Shown one piece after another: positions 11,901 to 23,430 of a DNA stretch of 64,000 nucleotides. A program made the translations under genes and the position numbers. Under the pieces are notes generated by a model. The model saw only the letters and a program-made list of their open reading frames with translations, was not told the origin of the DNA and searched no databases. Location of the stretch: positions 10,725,201 through 10,789,200 of the forward strand of contig NC_092670.1 in assembly GCF_964355755.1 (NCBI RefSeq). The letters run 5' to 3'. Within the stretch, counting starts at the first letter, position 1, and every line of letters begins with the position of its first letter. This DNA comes from Antedon mediterranea. Its lineage: Eukaryota > Echinodermata > Crinoidea > Comatulida > Antedonidae.

Positions 11901-13549
11901 GAGAAAAGGATTAGTAAGGCAGGATACGAATCATTGGGACCGAAGAAGACCAGTAAGACAGGATACGAAATATCGGGATCGAAGAGGACCAGTAAGACAG
12001 GATACGAATCATCGGGACCGAAGAGGACCAGTAAGGCAGGATACGAATCATCGAGACCGAAGAGGATCGGTAAGGCAGGATACGAATCATCAAAACCGAA
12101 GAGGATCAGTAAGACAGGATACGAATCATCGGGACCGAAGAGAACCAGTAAGGCAGGATACGAATTATCGGGACCGAAGAGAACCAGTAAGGCAGGATAC
12201 GAATCATCGGGACCGAAGAGGATCAGTAAGGCAGGATACGAATCATCGGAACCGATGAGGACCAGTAAGGCGGGATACGAATCATCGGGACCGAAGAGGA
12301 CCAGTAAGGCAGGATACGAATCATCGGGACCGAGGAGGACCAGTAAGGCAGGATACGAAATATCGGGATCGAAGAGGATCGGTAAGGCAGGATACGAATC
12401 ATCGGGACCGAAGAGGACTAGTAAGGCAGGATACGAATCATCGGGACCGAAGAGGACCAGTAAGGCGGGATACGAATCATCGGGACCGAAGAGGACCAGT
12501 AAGGCAGGATACGAATCATCGGGACCGAAGAGGATCAGAAGGCGGGATACGAATCATCGGGACCGAAGAGGACCAGTAAGGCAGGATACGAATCATCGGA
12601 AGAGGACCAGTAAGGCAGGATACGAATCATCGAGACCGAAGAGGACCAGTAAGGTGGGATACGAATCATCGGAAGAGGACCATTAAGGGAGGATACGAAT
12701 CATCGGAAGAGGACCAGTAAGGCAGGATACGAATCATCGGAAGAGGACCAGTAAGGCAGGATACGAATCATCGAGACCGAAGAGAACCAGTAAGGGAGGA
12801 TACGAATCATCGAGACCGAAGAGAACCAGTAAGGCAGGATACGAATCATCGGGACCGAAGAGGACCAGTAAGACAGGATACGAATCATCGGGACCGAAGA
12901 GGACCAGTAAGGCAGGATACGAATCATCGAGACCGAAGAGGACCAGTAAGGCAGGATACGAATCATCGGAAGAGGACCATCAAGGGAGGATACGAATCAT
13001 CGGGACCGAAGAGGACCAGTAAGACAGGATACGAATCATCGGGACCGAAGAGGACCAGTAAGACAGGATACGAATCATCGAGACGGAAGAGGACCATTGA
13101 GGGAGGATACGAATCATCGGAAGAGGACCATTAAAGCAGGATATGAATCATCGGAAGAGGACCATTAAGGGAGGATACGAATCATCGGAAGAGGACCATT
13201 AAGGGAGGATACGAATCATCGGAAGAGGACCATCAAGGGAGGATACGAATCATCGGAAGAGGACCATCAAGGGATCAGATTCGAATCATCGGAAGAGGAC
13301 CATCAAGGGAGGATACGAATCATCGGAAGAGGACCATTAAGGGAGGATACGAATCATCGGAAGAGGACCATCAAGGGAGGATACGAATCATCGGAAGAGG
13401 ACCATCAAGGGAGGATACGAATCATCGGAAGAGGACCATCAAGGGAGGATACGAATCATCGGAAGAGGACCATCAAGGGAGGATACGAATCATCGGAAGA
13501 GGACCATTAAGGGAGGATACGAATCATCGGAAAAGGACCATTAAGGGAG
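11901..13549. repeat. 39-bp / 34-bp minisatellite array
   Basis: The first ~800 bp is tandem 39-bp units, roughly GACCAGTAAGGCAGGATACG followed by AATCATCGGGACCGAAGAG. From about 12665, 34-bp units lacking the GGACC step become dominant. Because 39 is a multiple of three, the plus strand holds a long 13-residue-periodic reading frame. It lies in the PAN-to-FReD intron of gene 1 and is not conserved outside the duplication, so it is treated as non-coding. An identical-length copy is at 58099-59747. Confidence 0.95.
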
Positions 13550-14776
13550 TGTTTAATTGCAGGAATGGCTCAAAGATTTTAAGACATATTGTACACATTA
13601 TTATTTAGATCTAGATGTAAAGTTTGATGCCATATTAAGTCATTTGGGGGATCGGCTAAGGAAACTAGGTACATTACCAAATGTCCATATTGGGTACAAG
13701 TAAAAATTCCAGAAAAGCCATTCAAGTATTACAAACTTTTTTACCGTTCTGGGGGACAATTACATCTTTAAGCGTGAGGTTAGCACTCGTAAAAAAGAAA
13801 AGCATTACATTCAGTTGGTAAATTAACTTCTTTAAACATGACTGACAAATTAATAAATAACATTTTGAATTAAACTAAATATATACAGTAGAATGGACAG
13901 AAAAGGAGAAAGAAATACTATAAAAAAAATCAAACAAAGAAGAAACTTCGTCCGTTTATGTATTGAATTGGAAAAGTTGTGTATTGAGGGCGCTGCGTTG
14001 TCATTCTGTAATTAAACATACAGGTGATTGTGTGTGATATAATGCCGTGCGTAAGCAGAGCGGGTCTTTTGTTCGTTACAGTTGTTATTTTGCATTTGCA
14101 GTTGTTAGCATATATGTAAGTTATTGTATTATATACTGTATTTAGCAACTGAATTACATGTAATTTACTTGGTTATAATAACATTACAGTTCTTGTTCAT
14201 ATCGTAGGCCTATGTAGGCCTATAAGCAATTTACCAAACTAATAATCATGCTGTGCTTAGCAATAAATGTGTCTTACATTTACAATATTTATCTTAGTTT
14301 TGATATGTTTCGAATGATTTTCGGGCGACTATTATATGTAGTCAATGTGCTCGATCAGAAGTAATGGGTCCACACATGTGTTTAGGGCAAGTTGCCGTGT
14401 CACGAACATCAAAGAAATTAGAAACCCTGTCTAATGAGGAAAATGTTAAAAGATACTAACATCAAAACAAAGGTAAAATGTGTAAAATATAGTCTGATAT
14501 CGGGTAATAAATACATAGTTTTAAGTATTATAATAGGATACAGTTTTCCTTCTGTAGTTAAATTAATTAAATTAACTAAAACTAAACTTTAGTACTGTGC
14601 TTATTCCGGGGGTAGGGGAGTTACTCCCTGTACAAACAACTCTAATTTTTCAGAACCATCGTCGTACAGCCGTCGCTAATCAAACAATTCTTCATCTATA
14701 CACACACACACACCAGGAAAGAGGGTTCAAACCATCCGTTAAAATGATTTACCATATAACAAGGATTTGACCATGT

Positions 14777-14844
14777 AAACAATGTTTTTGTTTGGCTGTT
14801 AATGGAGTCATTTTAACTCAACAGCCAAAACGAAAACATTGTTT
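14777..14844. repeat. Hairpin, ~24-bp stem with 19-nt loop
   Basis: AAACAATG...GGCTGTT at 14777-14800 pairs with AACAGCC...CATTGTTT at 14820-14844, with one mismatch and one bulge. Intronic (gene 1). It could be a tiny inverted-repeat element or a structured RNA; nothing else supports a gene. Repeated at 60975-61042. Confidence 0.65.
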
Positions 14845-15468
14845 ATTGAACAGGTTTATACACGCTAGCACACATCTCATAGACCTTCCCAGACGTGCTT
14901 TGGGGGTTGAGGATGCATGATCCTAAATTTGTCCTTTTTAGGTCATATGCATACATATTATTTTCAAAAGCAATATATATTTCTATTTCTATATTTCTTT
15001 TCACATTTACTTTAAATAGGTTAAAATAATGAGTGTAATTGATGCGTCAAAACTATGACCTCTTCTGATTCCAACACATATAGACCTATTAACATTGCTT
15101 AACATTAAATCGTTGAAAATTGAACTTGTTCACAATCTTAATATAAATGTGACAAGGTGACAATTTCTTTGTTACAAAAATGATACGTAGGTTAATCTAT
15201 TTTGTGTATTTTAAACTCTTCTATGAAGAAATTTCAACTGGAAATTCTTTAATAAACAAATTATTGTACAACTATGCCATTCGACTTGTAATATTTTGGG
15301 CTTTCTTCCAATTTTTGCATACCTATACGTATACCAATTTCCATTTCCTTTTCCATCGTCTATTGTAGCAAACGGTAACAAAATATCACTACCAATCAAC
15401 ATTGGTATAAACCTCCATATAAAGAATCAATTTATTTAATATAGAAGTTTGCAAAAATTTATACTTAC

Positions 15469-15759
15469 TCCTTTCAATGTAACAAAATTTAGGCGTTTGA
15501 ATTATGTTTTCAACTGATGCTTTTTCCAGTTTTTTCTGACTGATTTGACAAACACTATCTTTCTGGTTATAGTTAACAGACAGGCAATCGGATTGCTTGG
15601 AACATTCCAGCAAACAATTTAGTTTATGTATATTCTTCAACTCGTATAGTAACTCCAACCTTCAAGAGCATGCCCTTGGAGAATAACAGTATAATTATAT
15701 GTATTGATCGAATCATCACTGATGACAAATGACAGAAGTAAGACAATTAAAGTTAGCAT
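15469..15759 (-). pseudogene. Exon 1 of gene 1: signal peptide + PAN/apple domain with 5-nt insertion
   Basis: ATG at 15759 followed by a hydrophobic leader. The PAN core is visible in the shifted frame: CLLECSKQSDCLSVNYN then CQISQKKLEKASVE (Cys pattern CxxxC...C...YN...C). The donor is GGA|GTAAGT at 15469/15468. 291 nt instead of an expected 286. Confidence 0.85.
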
Positions 15760-15931
15760 TTCGACGTTTTTAGAATTATGTAGTGACGAATGAAACGGTT
15801 ATTGTGCCAATACAATCTACAATTCGTCTTAAAATACTCGATGATACTGTATGAGTTACCTAATGTGGTACGAACTATATTTTTATCTTTTACATATTCC
15901 ATTATCCAATCACTTTACATACAACCCAGTG

Positions 15932-15973
15932 TGCACCAATCAAAATGGTGATAGTAAGATATGATTTACATAA
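15932..15973 (-). promoter_or_regulatory. Conserved upstream block of gene 1 (CCAAT-type)
   Basis: 42 nt, about 175-215 bp upstream of the ATG, matching 46338-46379 upstream of gene 2 with only two differences. On the gene strand it contains TTTTGATTGGTGCAC (inverted CCAAT box) and ATGTAAATCATAT (octamer-like). A second GATTGG lies nearer the gene at about 15905-15912. Conservation against a more diverged background suggests promoter function; no TATA box is assigned. Confidence 0.5.
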
Positions 15974-15978
15974 ACAAA

Positions 15979-18319
15979 GTTAAACATGAGGATATAGTAG
16001 GGAGGCCAATGTGAGCTTTTTCATCATTGGGGACATTTTCTGTTAATAGCAGGCAACCATGTGGAATATGTTCCTTATGGGATGAAAAAAAAAATAGGGG
16101 TGGATGCCGCTCTCAAATTTCAAGTTAAAGGTCATTTTGAAGGTTATAAGGTCAAATATGGTAAAATCGGGATTTAAGGTGTTTTCAACAACTTATAAGC
16201 AAATTAAAACATATTTAACAATAATTGACATCATGTCGATGATGATCAAGTTTTTCAATATATCAACTTAAAAGTTTAAAGGTCATTTTCAATGTTATAA
16301 GGTCAAATTATGGTAAATTCATGTTTTTTAGCTGGTTCAACAATGTACAAGCAATATGAAACAAATGTAACAATTATTAGATAATTATTGACGTATTATA
16401 GAAGATGGTTAAGTTTAAAGGTCATTTTCAAGGTCATAAGGTCAAATAGAACACAGACCTGTTAATTATTATCAGTATTAATAATTTAAATAAATATAAA
16501 TAAATAACTAATTTTCATGAGGATAACCTGCTGGGGCTGATGGGTAGTGATGTGTCAAAATTACCAGAATTGTCCTGGGGAGATTTTAAACTTGACATTT
16601 CATGGGGAGTCATGGAATATAAAAATAACCGGAATTTAAGATTTTTAAGAATTTTAAAAGAATCACAGAGGGGTTGTGGGTTGGAAGAGACCATGGAATA
16701 TCAACATGAGCGGAATTTGTACTTGGAATGTTTTAAACTACTGGTGTAGGATTGGGAGAGGTAGCCGCACTGGGGTGGGTATTTCTTCTATTACATAATA
16801 TAATTGCATGCATATTAGCCAGCTGGGTATTCAACAATCACACATGCATATTTACGGCAACAAATATATCTGGCTCTTTCATTTCATTTTGACCATAATA
16901 TTGATTTACAAATTCCATTTACAAGGAGTGGATGCGTTACGAATGATTTCCAGTATGACTGCTTCCCATAACCATCAAATGATGATGTCTTGACACCTGT
17001 AAAGGTACGAAAGCTGTTTTGATTATCCGTAATATTTTTTCGGCCACTTTTTTGTTCAGTATACCAGATATCGTCCTTTAGTATGTTTGCTATAAGACTT
17101 AAAAAGTGCACATTATTACACATCAACTGTCATGTATAAGCACATAAGCTTCTTCGTGATTGATATAGCAGATCATTTCTCCTTGTTTACCTTGCATCTT
17201 GAAAATCTACCCACTGTTACCAACTCGTATTATTCTTGAACTGTTCTCTATGTATTCATTATCTAGGTAACTAAAATGCCTGACAGCCATGTTTACTGAA
17301 TCCTTAAACTAGTAATGAATGATTATCATGTTTTTAAGTTCCAGCTTCTGGAACATCTGTGAGTATGTCAACGCCATTCACCATTAAATTATGTATGAAG
17401 TCAGATTTGACTAAAGAAATTGAAATTGAACTATGATCAGGCTCTACTTTATGATATTGACCAACTCCAATGGTTGGTCAGCAGATTTTCTGTCAGCTTT
17501 TTTTCGTAAATTTTGTTTTGATATGCACTATTAGAAATGGTTGCCTTATAGAAATCAGCAAAGGTTTAGAGCGATGCTTTCTCAGTGGCTTATAAAATTC
17601 TACTGTTTTTCTCTTTCTTTAAATGTAAGCTCTTCCACATCATCCGTCAGGTTGAAAAGATATTGTGTATGTACCATGTCATGCAGAACCTATCACTGAA
17701 TGAATTGTTTCTTGTTGTACCATAGGCCTATAATTCTATAGGCCTAACAAACTTCTCAATATTACGTTATATATAGATAGTAATAATATTATAGTAAAAT
17801 ATGAATATTTTGGCACATATGGCGTTTCATACCTATAATAATTTAACTATTTTCCCGACTAAAATCGAAACGCTGACTGGTGGACAACATAAAAAAAGAC
17901 AAATTAACAACAGACTGGGGAAAGTCTAAAAAAAATTTGTTGTAATTAAAAGATGTTTTATCTGAATTATGTTAAAACAAAATTTTGAGAAAATGACACT
18001 TTTGTATTTAATTTCCTATATTTTTATGTGTAGAATAAAATGCTTATCTTATAATTACTATAATATAAAACATTAGTTGATCTTTGTTGATGATTTTCCA
18101 TGAATAAAGTAAAAATCCCATATTTTGACCTTGTTTGACCTTTTGACAATATAAACTTACCTTAAAACCTAAAACTGAGAATGGCATCCACCCCTATCAT
18201 TTTTTGTCAACCCACAATGGATACATTCAACATGGTTGCCTGCTATTAACAAAAAATGCCCCCCAAACCTTTTCTAGAGGACTTTTGAGTATTTGGCCTC
18301 ATGTTAAACATGAGGATAT
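15979..18319. mobile_element. 2.3-kb inverted-repeat element with 17-bp flanking direct repeats
   Basis: GTTAAACATGAGGATAT occurs at 15979-15995 and again at 18303-18319. Between them the ends are inverted repeats of ~150 bp with gaps: AGGCCAA, then GTTAATAGCAGGCAACCATG (16041-16061) and AGGGGTGGATGCC (16097-16109), match the reverse complement of 18184-18297. The paralogous position upstream of gene 2 (about 46380-46440) lacks the element and has a single stretch of similar length, which supports a real insertion. I recognise no transposase inside; 16884-17126 (minus) is open but of unknown meaning. Subterminal repeats carry AGGTCA motifs. Confidence 0.7.
16127..16447. repeat. Subterminal AAGGTCA-rich repeats
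   Basis: Three diverged repeats of AAGGTCATTTTCAAGGTCAT AAGGTCAAAT form at 16127, 16277 and 16418. Each contains two or three AGGTCA half-sites in direct orientation. These are likely transposon subterminal repeats that happen to match nuclear-receptor half-sites. Confidence 0.6.
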
Positions 18320-19559
18320 GTTGTTTTTTAGACGCATTTAATTTTTTATTAATTTTATAAATTGGGCAATATTAGGCTTCACGTATCTTGGTAGGCTCAT
18401 GAAGTAATTAACACATCAACAGTATTGGGTGCATGTCATATTGTCCCTGTTTAATGTGATGGTCTCTTCATACCTCCACCTCCCGCAGCAATACTTCAAA
18501 GCTAACAATAACATTAATGTACAATAAAAACAGTTATAATAATATTGACAACATTGGCAGATTATCCTCCACAGAGACATATTTGGAAAATGGTGTGATG
18601 TTTATGAGACAGTAAACGTCATCCATGACGATTATGTATATAAGTGCGATGACGTCTTTCAGAATTCAGAGTTTTACATTTAAAGTTTCTTATTTTTCCA
18701 TTCACATTTCACTAAATAAATGTGTGAGGTGTAAGATTTTTAAAACGTGATGTATTGAATACAGTATTCTAATTTAAAGTTTTTTGGAGAGTAGTCCTAC
18801 AATGAGTGGACATTTGTATGCACAAAAACATCCCATAAACAATCGGTTCACCTCCACGGCGGTGCAATAATTCAATTCAATTCAAATAAACATTTATTTC
18901 TTTCATTCATATTTGAGTAAAAAAAAACATTATAATTTCTGATATTTTATAAATAATTTTTTTTTTTTTTTTATAGATACAATACAGTAAATCATAATGT
19001 ATAAAAAGATGATTCAGTTATATACAAAATGAAAGAGGCAAAAAAACCCAAGAAAGTATCGATCAATTGGAAAAAAAAAATCCAATTGAAACTTGTATGT
19101 TGGGAAGCCATGTAAGAAGAGTTTATGAAAGTTGGGACGAGAAAGTTAGTCAGGAACAAATAATATTTTATATGCATTTTCAAATATTGTTTGTTATCCG
19201 AGTAAGATTCTTTAGGAGCGGGATAACATTTTCCAAAACTACAAATTTGTTTTACTCTAAATCTGCTCCGGTGAGTGTGATTTTCAAAATCTTTTGTCCA
19301 GATACAATATTTAATTTGCATGTCGTATACGTATTCCAATTGAATCGTGTGAATTTTCTGTATGCACGTCCCCCATCAATAAACATATTAATCATTCATT
19401 CATTAAACCATACTTACAAAATCAATTGCATCACATAAGAAAAAAACAAGTTTATCTCAGGATGTCCATCATTTTGTTATGGAGCCTGGATGATTCAAAT
19501 GATGATAGTAATACTTCTTTCTTGGAGATACAAGAAATATTTATTATATATGGCCTTTG
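18320..19559. other. Intergenic sequence without recognised gene
   Basis: 18320-18480 is homologous to the upstream flank of gene 2 (about 46410-46490), continuing the gene 1 5' flank beyond the inserted element. A TATATAAG at about 18638 followed by TTTCAGAATTCAG could be a promoter, but no gene follows. 18868-18900 has an ATTCAATTCAATTC run and 18959-18973 a poly-T run, like a reversed retroelement tail. Confidence 0.4.
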
Positions 19560-20064
19560 GCCCAAATAATATACAATGTAATACAATATTAAATAAATAT
19601 CATTTGAATGCGTTTAAATGAAAAAAATAAATATTTTCCAAGTTTAACAATAAGATCAGAATTTGTGATAGACATAAGATCAATATATTTTAATTTAGTT
19701 GGGTTGTTTGTATAAAAGGAAAACATATATTTAGTTCTAATATCTTCATAAAATGGACAAACTAAAGTCAAATAATATTCATCTTCAATTGATTGTAAAG
19801 CACATAATTTACATAATCTTTCATTTCTATTTATACAATTCCATCTTCCTTTTTCAATTTATAATTCTAAAATTCCTAATCTTATCTTAGCAATAATTTG
19901 TCTATGTTTGTAATTTGTTACTTTAGTTAGATATTCTTCAATTCCAAAATTATATTTAATGTGTTTGTAATATTGGAGCTTAGAGTGTAGCCTAGTATCT
20001 TCATAGAATTTTTGTCGTTCAATGTCTGTAAGCCTTTGTTTAATATTTGAAATAAAAGTATATA

Positions 20065-21816
20065 TGTGACCTGCTCTGGCATAGTGAAACATAACTCGCT
20101 GATCTTTATTCAGTGTATTGACCTATAGAAGTACTATGTACGTTAAAAATCACTATCTTGGTGAAAATAGGGTTTTCCCCTTTTTGGAATCTACAACTAT
20201 TTAAGAATCAAGATCAAGTTTTATTTTGTGTGAATTAAGTTTATAAAAGGGCTAAATAAGTGATTTTAATGAGTACCTTTTATGTCTTGATTTCATTTTG
20301 TTGCAAAAAAATGAAATAAAGTGCATGAAACACTGTTAGAAAACTGTGCAGTTTATGAAAATATTTGTATAGCTACCTTTAGAAACATGGTAGAGTCTGA
20401 AAATTTAAATATTCATAAGCCATATTCAGTGGGTATTTCAAGTAGTTTTCAATATTTTTGGCTTCTTCAGCGGGAATTAGAGGAGGTAAAAAGCTTCTCT
20501 GATGTGATTTTTACACAACAGAAATCCGTTGTCAAGGATACGCCACGTAATGGCTAGCGCGTAGTAGAAATACAGTACTGTAATTGGCTTATCCTTATAA
20601 TGACCTTTGACCTGTTTACTTTTTACGCGGAGAAGAGAGTGTAAACAATTCAGATTTAAGATAATCGATGGATCTAGTCTAGGGCCTAGGCCTAGGCCAA
20701 ATACAATGACTAAAAAATAAAAACATAATGAGAGTAGCAAAGGACCTATGATATTAAATTATTACAGCCAGTGTAGTGACTAGCCTCTAGGCCTACTAAG
20801 TAGCCTTTTGGACTCCAGGCTGGGTCCTTCTAGGCCTACTGGTCCTAGCCTAGCTAGGCCCTAGGGTAGGCCTAGCAGGTCTAGACTAGACTAGCTAGGC
20901 CTAGGTAGGCTAGCTTGGTAGGTTGCAGGGCAGATAGGCCTAGCTAGGATAGGTAGGCTAGGCCTAAGTGGCACTTTTATTTGCCTACATATCACATAGG
21001 CCTACCATATTTATTGTTTTTACATAATAAGTATTGTATTAATTCATGTTATTGTAGGCTATTATTATGCACTTACACCAACATAATTTCATGAACATTA
21101 CACAATTTTAAGTAAATGCTTAAAACAAACTTAATACATTAGTATATGCTTAAAACATATCCATTATTTAATTGATTAAAGCAATCGCATAATGTTATTT
21201 AAGTTGTATTTGTTATCTAATCAGCAGGCACTACACAACTAAAATTTAAATTATTTAAGTAACTTTTAAGAACGTACTTAAATCCAGTAGTTCAAGAAAT
21301 GGTATTTAATGTTATATAACTTAATTTATTGTATACATTTAATTAATTCTTAAAGAATAATACAGTTTTTTTAGTGTAAAAACATTAATTTACCCCCTTT
21401 TTTACCATTTTAAGCAAGTGCTTAAAAGAAACACAAGTATGTACTTAACATAGAATGTGGAAATATTTTTTTGTATGCATTGTCACAGTAATCAATATCC
21501 TACCAAAAAACATTTCATTGTATCATATTTTATGAATGTGTGATACTTAGAAAGTATACACTATTAGATTAACAAATATTAATTTGTGTTGTTTTATAAA
21601 ATAACATTGACATTCAATCATGATTTTCTCAAAACTGTTATTTGTATATTTCTTTATACATGCTTCGACTTAACGTACAATATCTCGGGATCCCCTTCAT
21701 GTTAAATATTAAGTTTGGTATCATTCTAAAGGATATAACATTTCCTACCAGATAGAATACAAATCTGAAAAATTTAAATTTTCGACTTATGTTTCACTTT
21801 GCCAGAGCAGGTCACA
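20065..21816. mobile_element. 1.75-kb element with ~38-bp terminal inverted repeats
   Basis: The left end TGTGACCTGCTCTGGCATAG and the reverse complement of the right end TGTGACCTGCTCTGGCAAAG continue with GTGAAACATAA for about 38 bp. Both sides abut TATAT-like sequence, and removing the element rejoins the LINE reading frame (NNIYTFIS), so it is a clean insertion with a short AT-only target duplication of ambiguous length. No transposase recognised. The interior has TAGGCCTAG-rich low-complexity sequence (20680-21010) and TAAGTAAATGCTTAAA-type repeats (21110-21440). Confidence 0.75.
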
Positions 21817-22684
21817 TATATTATTAACCTGTTGTGAGTACCATATGTTACCAAATCCATTTATGCATAGTATTTGTTTTACGTCATTGGCCCAACATTG
21901 ATCATTTCTTTGAGCTTTTCTATATTGAAAATCATAACATTGTTTAATAAATTTGTCATTATCCATTTGGATTACTCTTAGCCAGTAACGAATTATATTA
22001 ATGATAATTTGAATTTGGATAGTAAATCTTCCACATTCTCCTCTCACTGCAACACTTGGTGCAGAATTTTTTTTTTAAACACCATATTTAATGAGGGTTA
22101 TCCATCCAGCTATTGCTGATCATTAGGGACCCTCAGAGGTTCACACGACAAACATATACACAAGATGCTCTACATAAACAAAGTCTTATTACAAGTCTTT
22201 GGGAGTGAATTGTAATTTGGTCCTTAGAAAAAATCCTGACATGTGACGGGACTTGGAGTGGTAGCCAAGCATCATAACCACCAAGCCACAACTCCACTCC
22301 TAGAATGTATTTACAGAATCTTAGATGAACTTTCTCTAATACTGATATATCATTTAAACCCCATATTTCGCTACCATAAAGTAGGATTGGCATAATCTTA
22401 ATATCAAATATGGTTCCATATATTAACTTGGAGGTTGCCAAAACGCATATGGGTCAATCCCTTCAATGTGAACAAAGCCTTATTAGCTTGTTGACAATTG
22501 TATTCTTTAGCTATTCCAATTACCATTTGAGTTGAAAACAACTCCTAAATATTTAAAGGATTTGTCAATGTCAACTGTATTTCCATTGTAATTCCATTGT
22601 TCAAATTTGTTAAGACTACCACCATTCTTAAACACTACAATATTACTCTTGTTAACATTGACAGTTACATCCCATCTTGTACAA

Positions 22685-23234
22685 TATCCCTTTCACACCA
22701 AAAGCAAAACTCCGGAGACACTCCGGAGTTGACGCCCCGCTGCTGTTTGGTGTGAAAGGTAAAATCAAGCAACTCCGGAGTTTAAAACTGCGGGGTTGAA
22801 CAGCTGAACATTCTCCGGAGAGCGAACTGCGGGGACACCCCGGTGTTTTGGTGTGAAAGGTACCAACATCAAACTCCGGAGTGTTTCGGGTCAAAAGGTC
22901 ATCCTCACACGATCACTCATTGCTTTAGTTTTATTTCAAAATACTTTAAATATTTTTAAAAAATATATAGCGGGTTTAAAAAAATAATAAGTAGTATCAA
23001 TAAAACGTTATATTACTTCTAAGACTTTTGAAAGTAATTATTAAATTTATAATATTATTAATTAAAATGATTCTAATGATCGTCGCTATGTAAACAAACA
23101 AAATAGAGGGCGACATTTACAATGTTATTTTGTAAACCCCGGTGTTGCTAGGTTGGTGTGAAAGGGGTATCTCCGGGGTTTCTCGACGTTTTGAATGGTC
23201 ATAAACCCCGGGGTGTTTTGGTGTGAAAGGGGTA
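22685..23234. mobile_element. Harbinger-type MITE, 550 bp
   Basis: The ends TATCCCTTTCACACC and GGTGTGAAAGGGGTA form the terminal inverted repeat, and CAA on both sides (22682-22684, 23235-23237) is a 3-bp target duplication. The first ~240 bp matches 49100-49335 and the last ~180 bp matches 55225-55403 of the autonomous element, so it is a deletion derivative. Palindromes of ACTCCGGAGT type and extra internal copies of GGTGTGAAAGG (22749, 22851, 23153) fill both ends. Inserted in the LINE just after the YADD box. Confidence 0.85.
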
Positions 23235-23430
23235 CAATAGTAGATAACTTGTTTAAATAATATTGTAGACCATAAACGGTATCACCGAATAATATAAGGT
23301 CATCTGCATAGAGTAAATGATTAATTTTTAGATTTCCTATTTGGATTCTATGCCCGTCGCCTTCCTCATTTAATGTTTCACTCAAATCATTAATAAAAAT
23401 ATTAAATAACAAGGCCATATAGATGGCTGC

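Larger units (their letters stand above)
8890..15759 (-). pseudogene. PAN-FReD gene 1 (secreted PAN + fibrinogen-related protein), frameshifted
   Basis: Exons on the minus strand: 15759-15469 (start ATG, signal peptide MLTLIVLLLSFVIS, PAN/apple), 11794-11658 (137 nt, CGDILQ and SGEYV, FReD start), 10301-10040 (262 nt, RRQDGSVDFYRNW and TEFWLGNE), 9140-8890 (251 nt, [15 protein letters not shown], stop). All borders are GT-AG and the FReD phases agree. Exon 1 differs from gene 2 by 5 extra bases near 15644-15649 (TATAG on the plus strand), which shift the frame after WSY and give a stop a few codons later. Without them the exon ends in phase 1 and joins FReD exon 1 correctly. PAN and FReD domains are carbohydrate- or protein-binding modules in secreted proteins, so an innate lectin-like role is inferred for the family. 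The first Asp of the DxDND calcium site is Asn here (YNRDND). Both duplicated copies share the frameshift, so a base-calling error is unlikely. Confidence 0.85.

Noticed and set aside
11877-12686. 269-codon plus-strand ORF of 13-residue repeats (GPKRTSKAGYESS), also at 58075
   Set aside because: Follows from a 39-bp tandem unit; other frames are open too, there is no homologous protein context, it lies in an intron of an opposite-strand gene and runs into the 34-bp units where the frame breaks.
16884-17126. 80-codon minus-strand ORF inside the 2.3-kb element as a transposase exon
   Set aside because: No motif recognised, single short exon, and duplicated copy is not independently informative.
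18601-18720. Possible core promoter (TATATAAG near 18638)
   Set aside because: No open gene or exon follows on either strand within a plausible distance; TATA-like strings are common in this AT-rich sequence.
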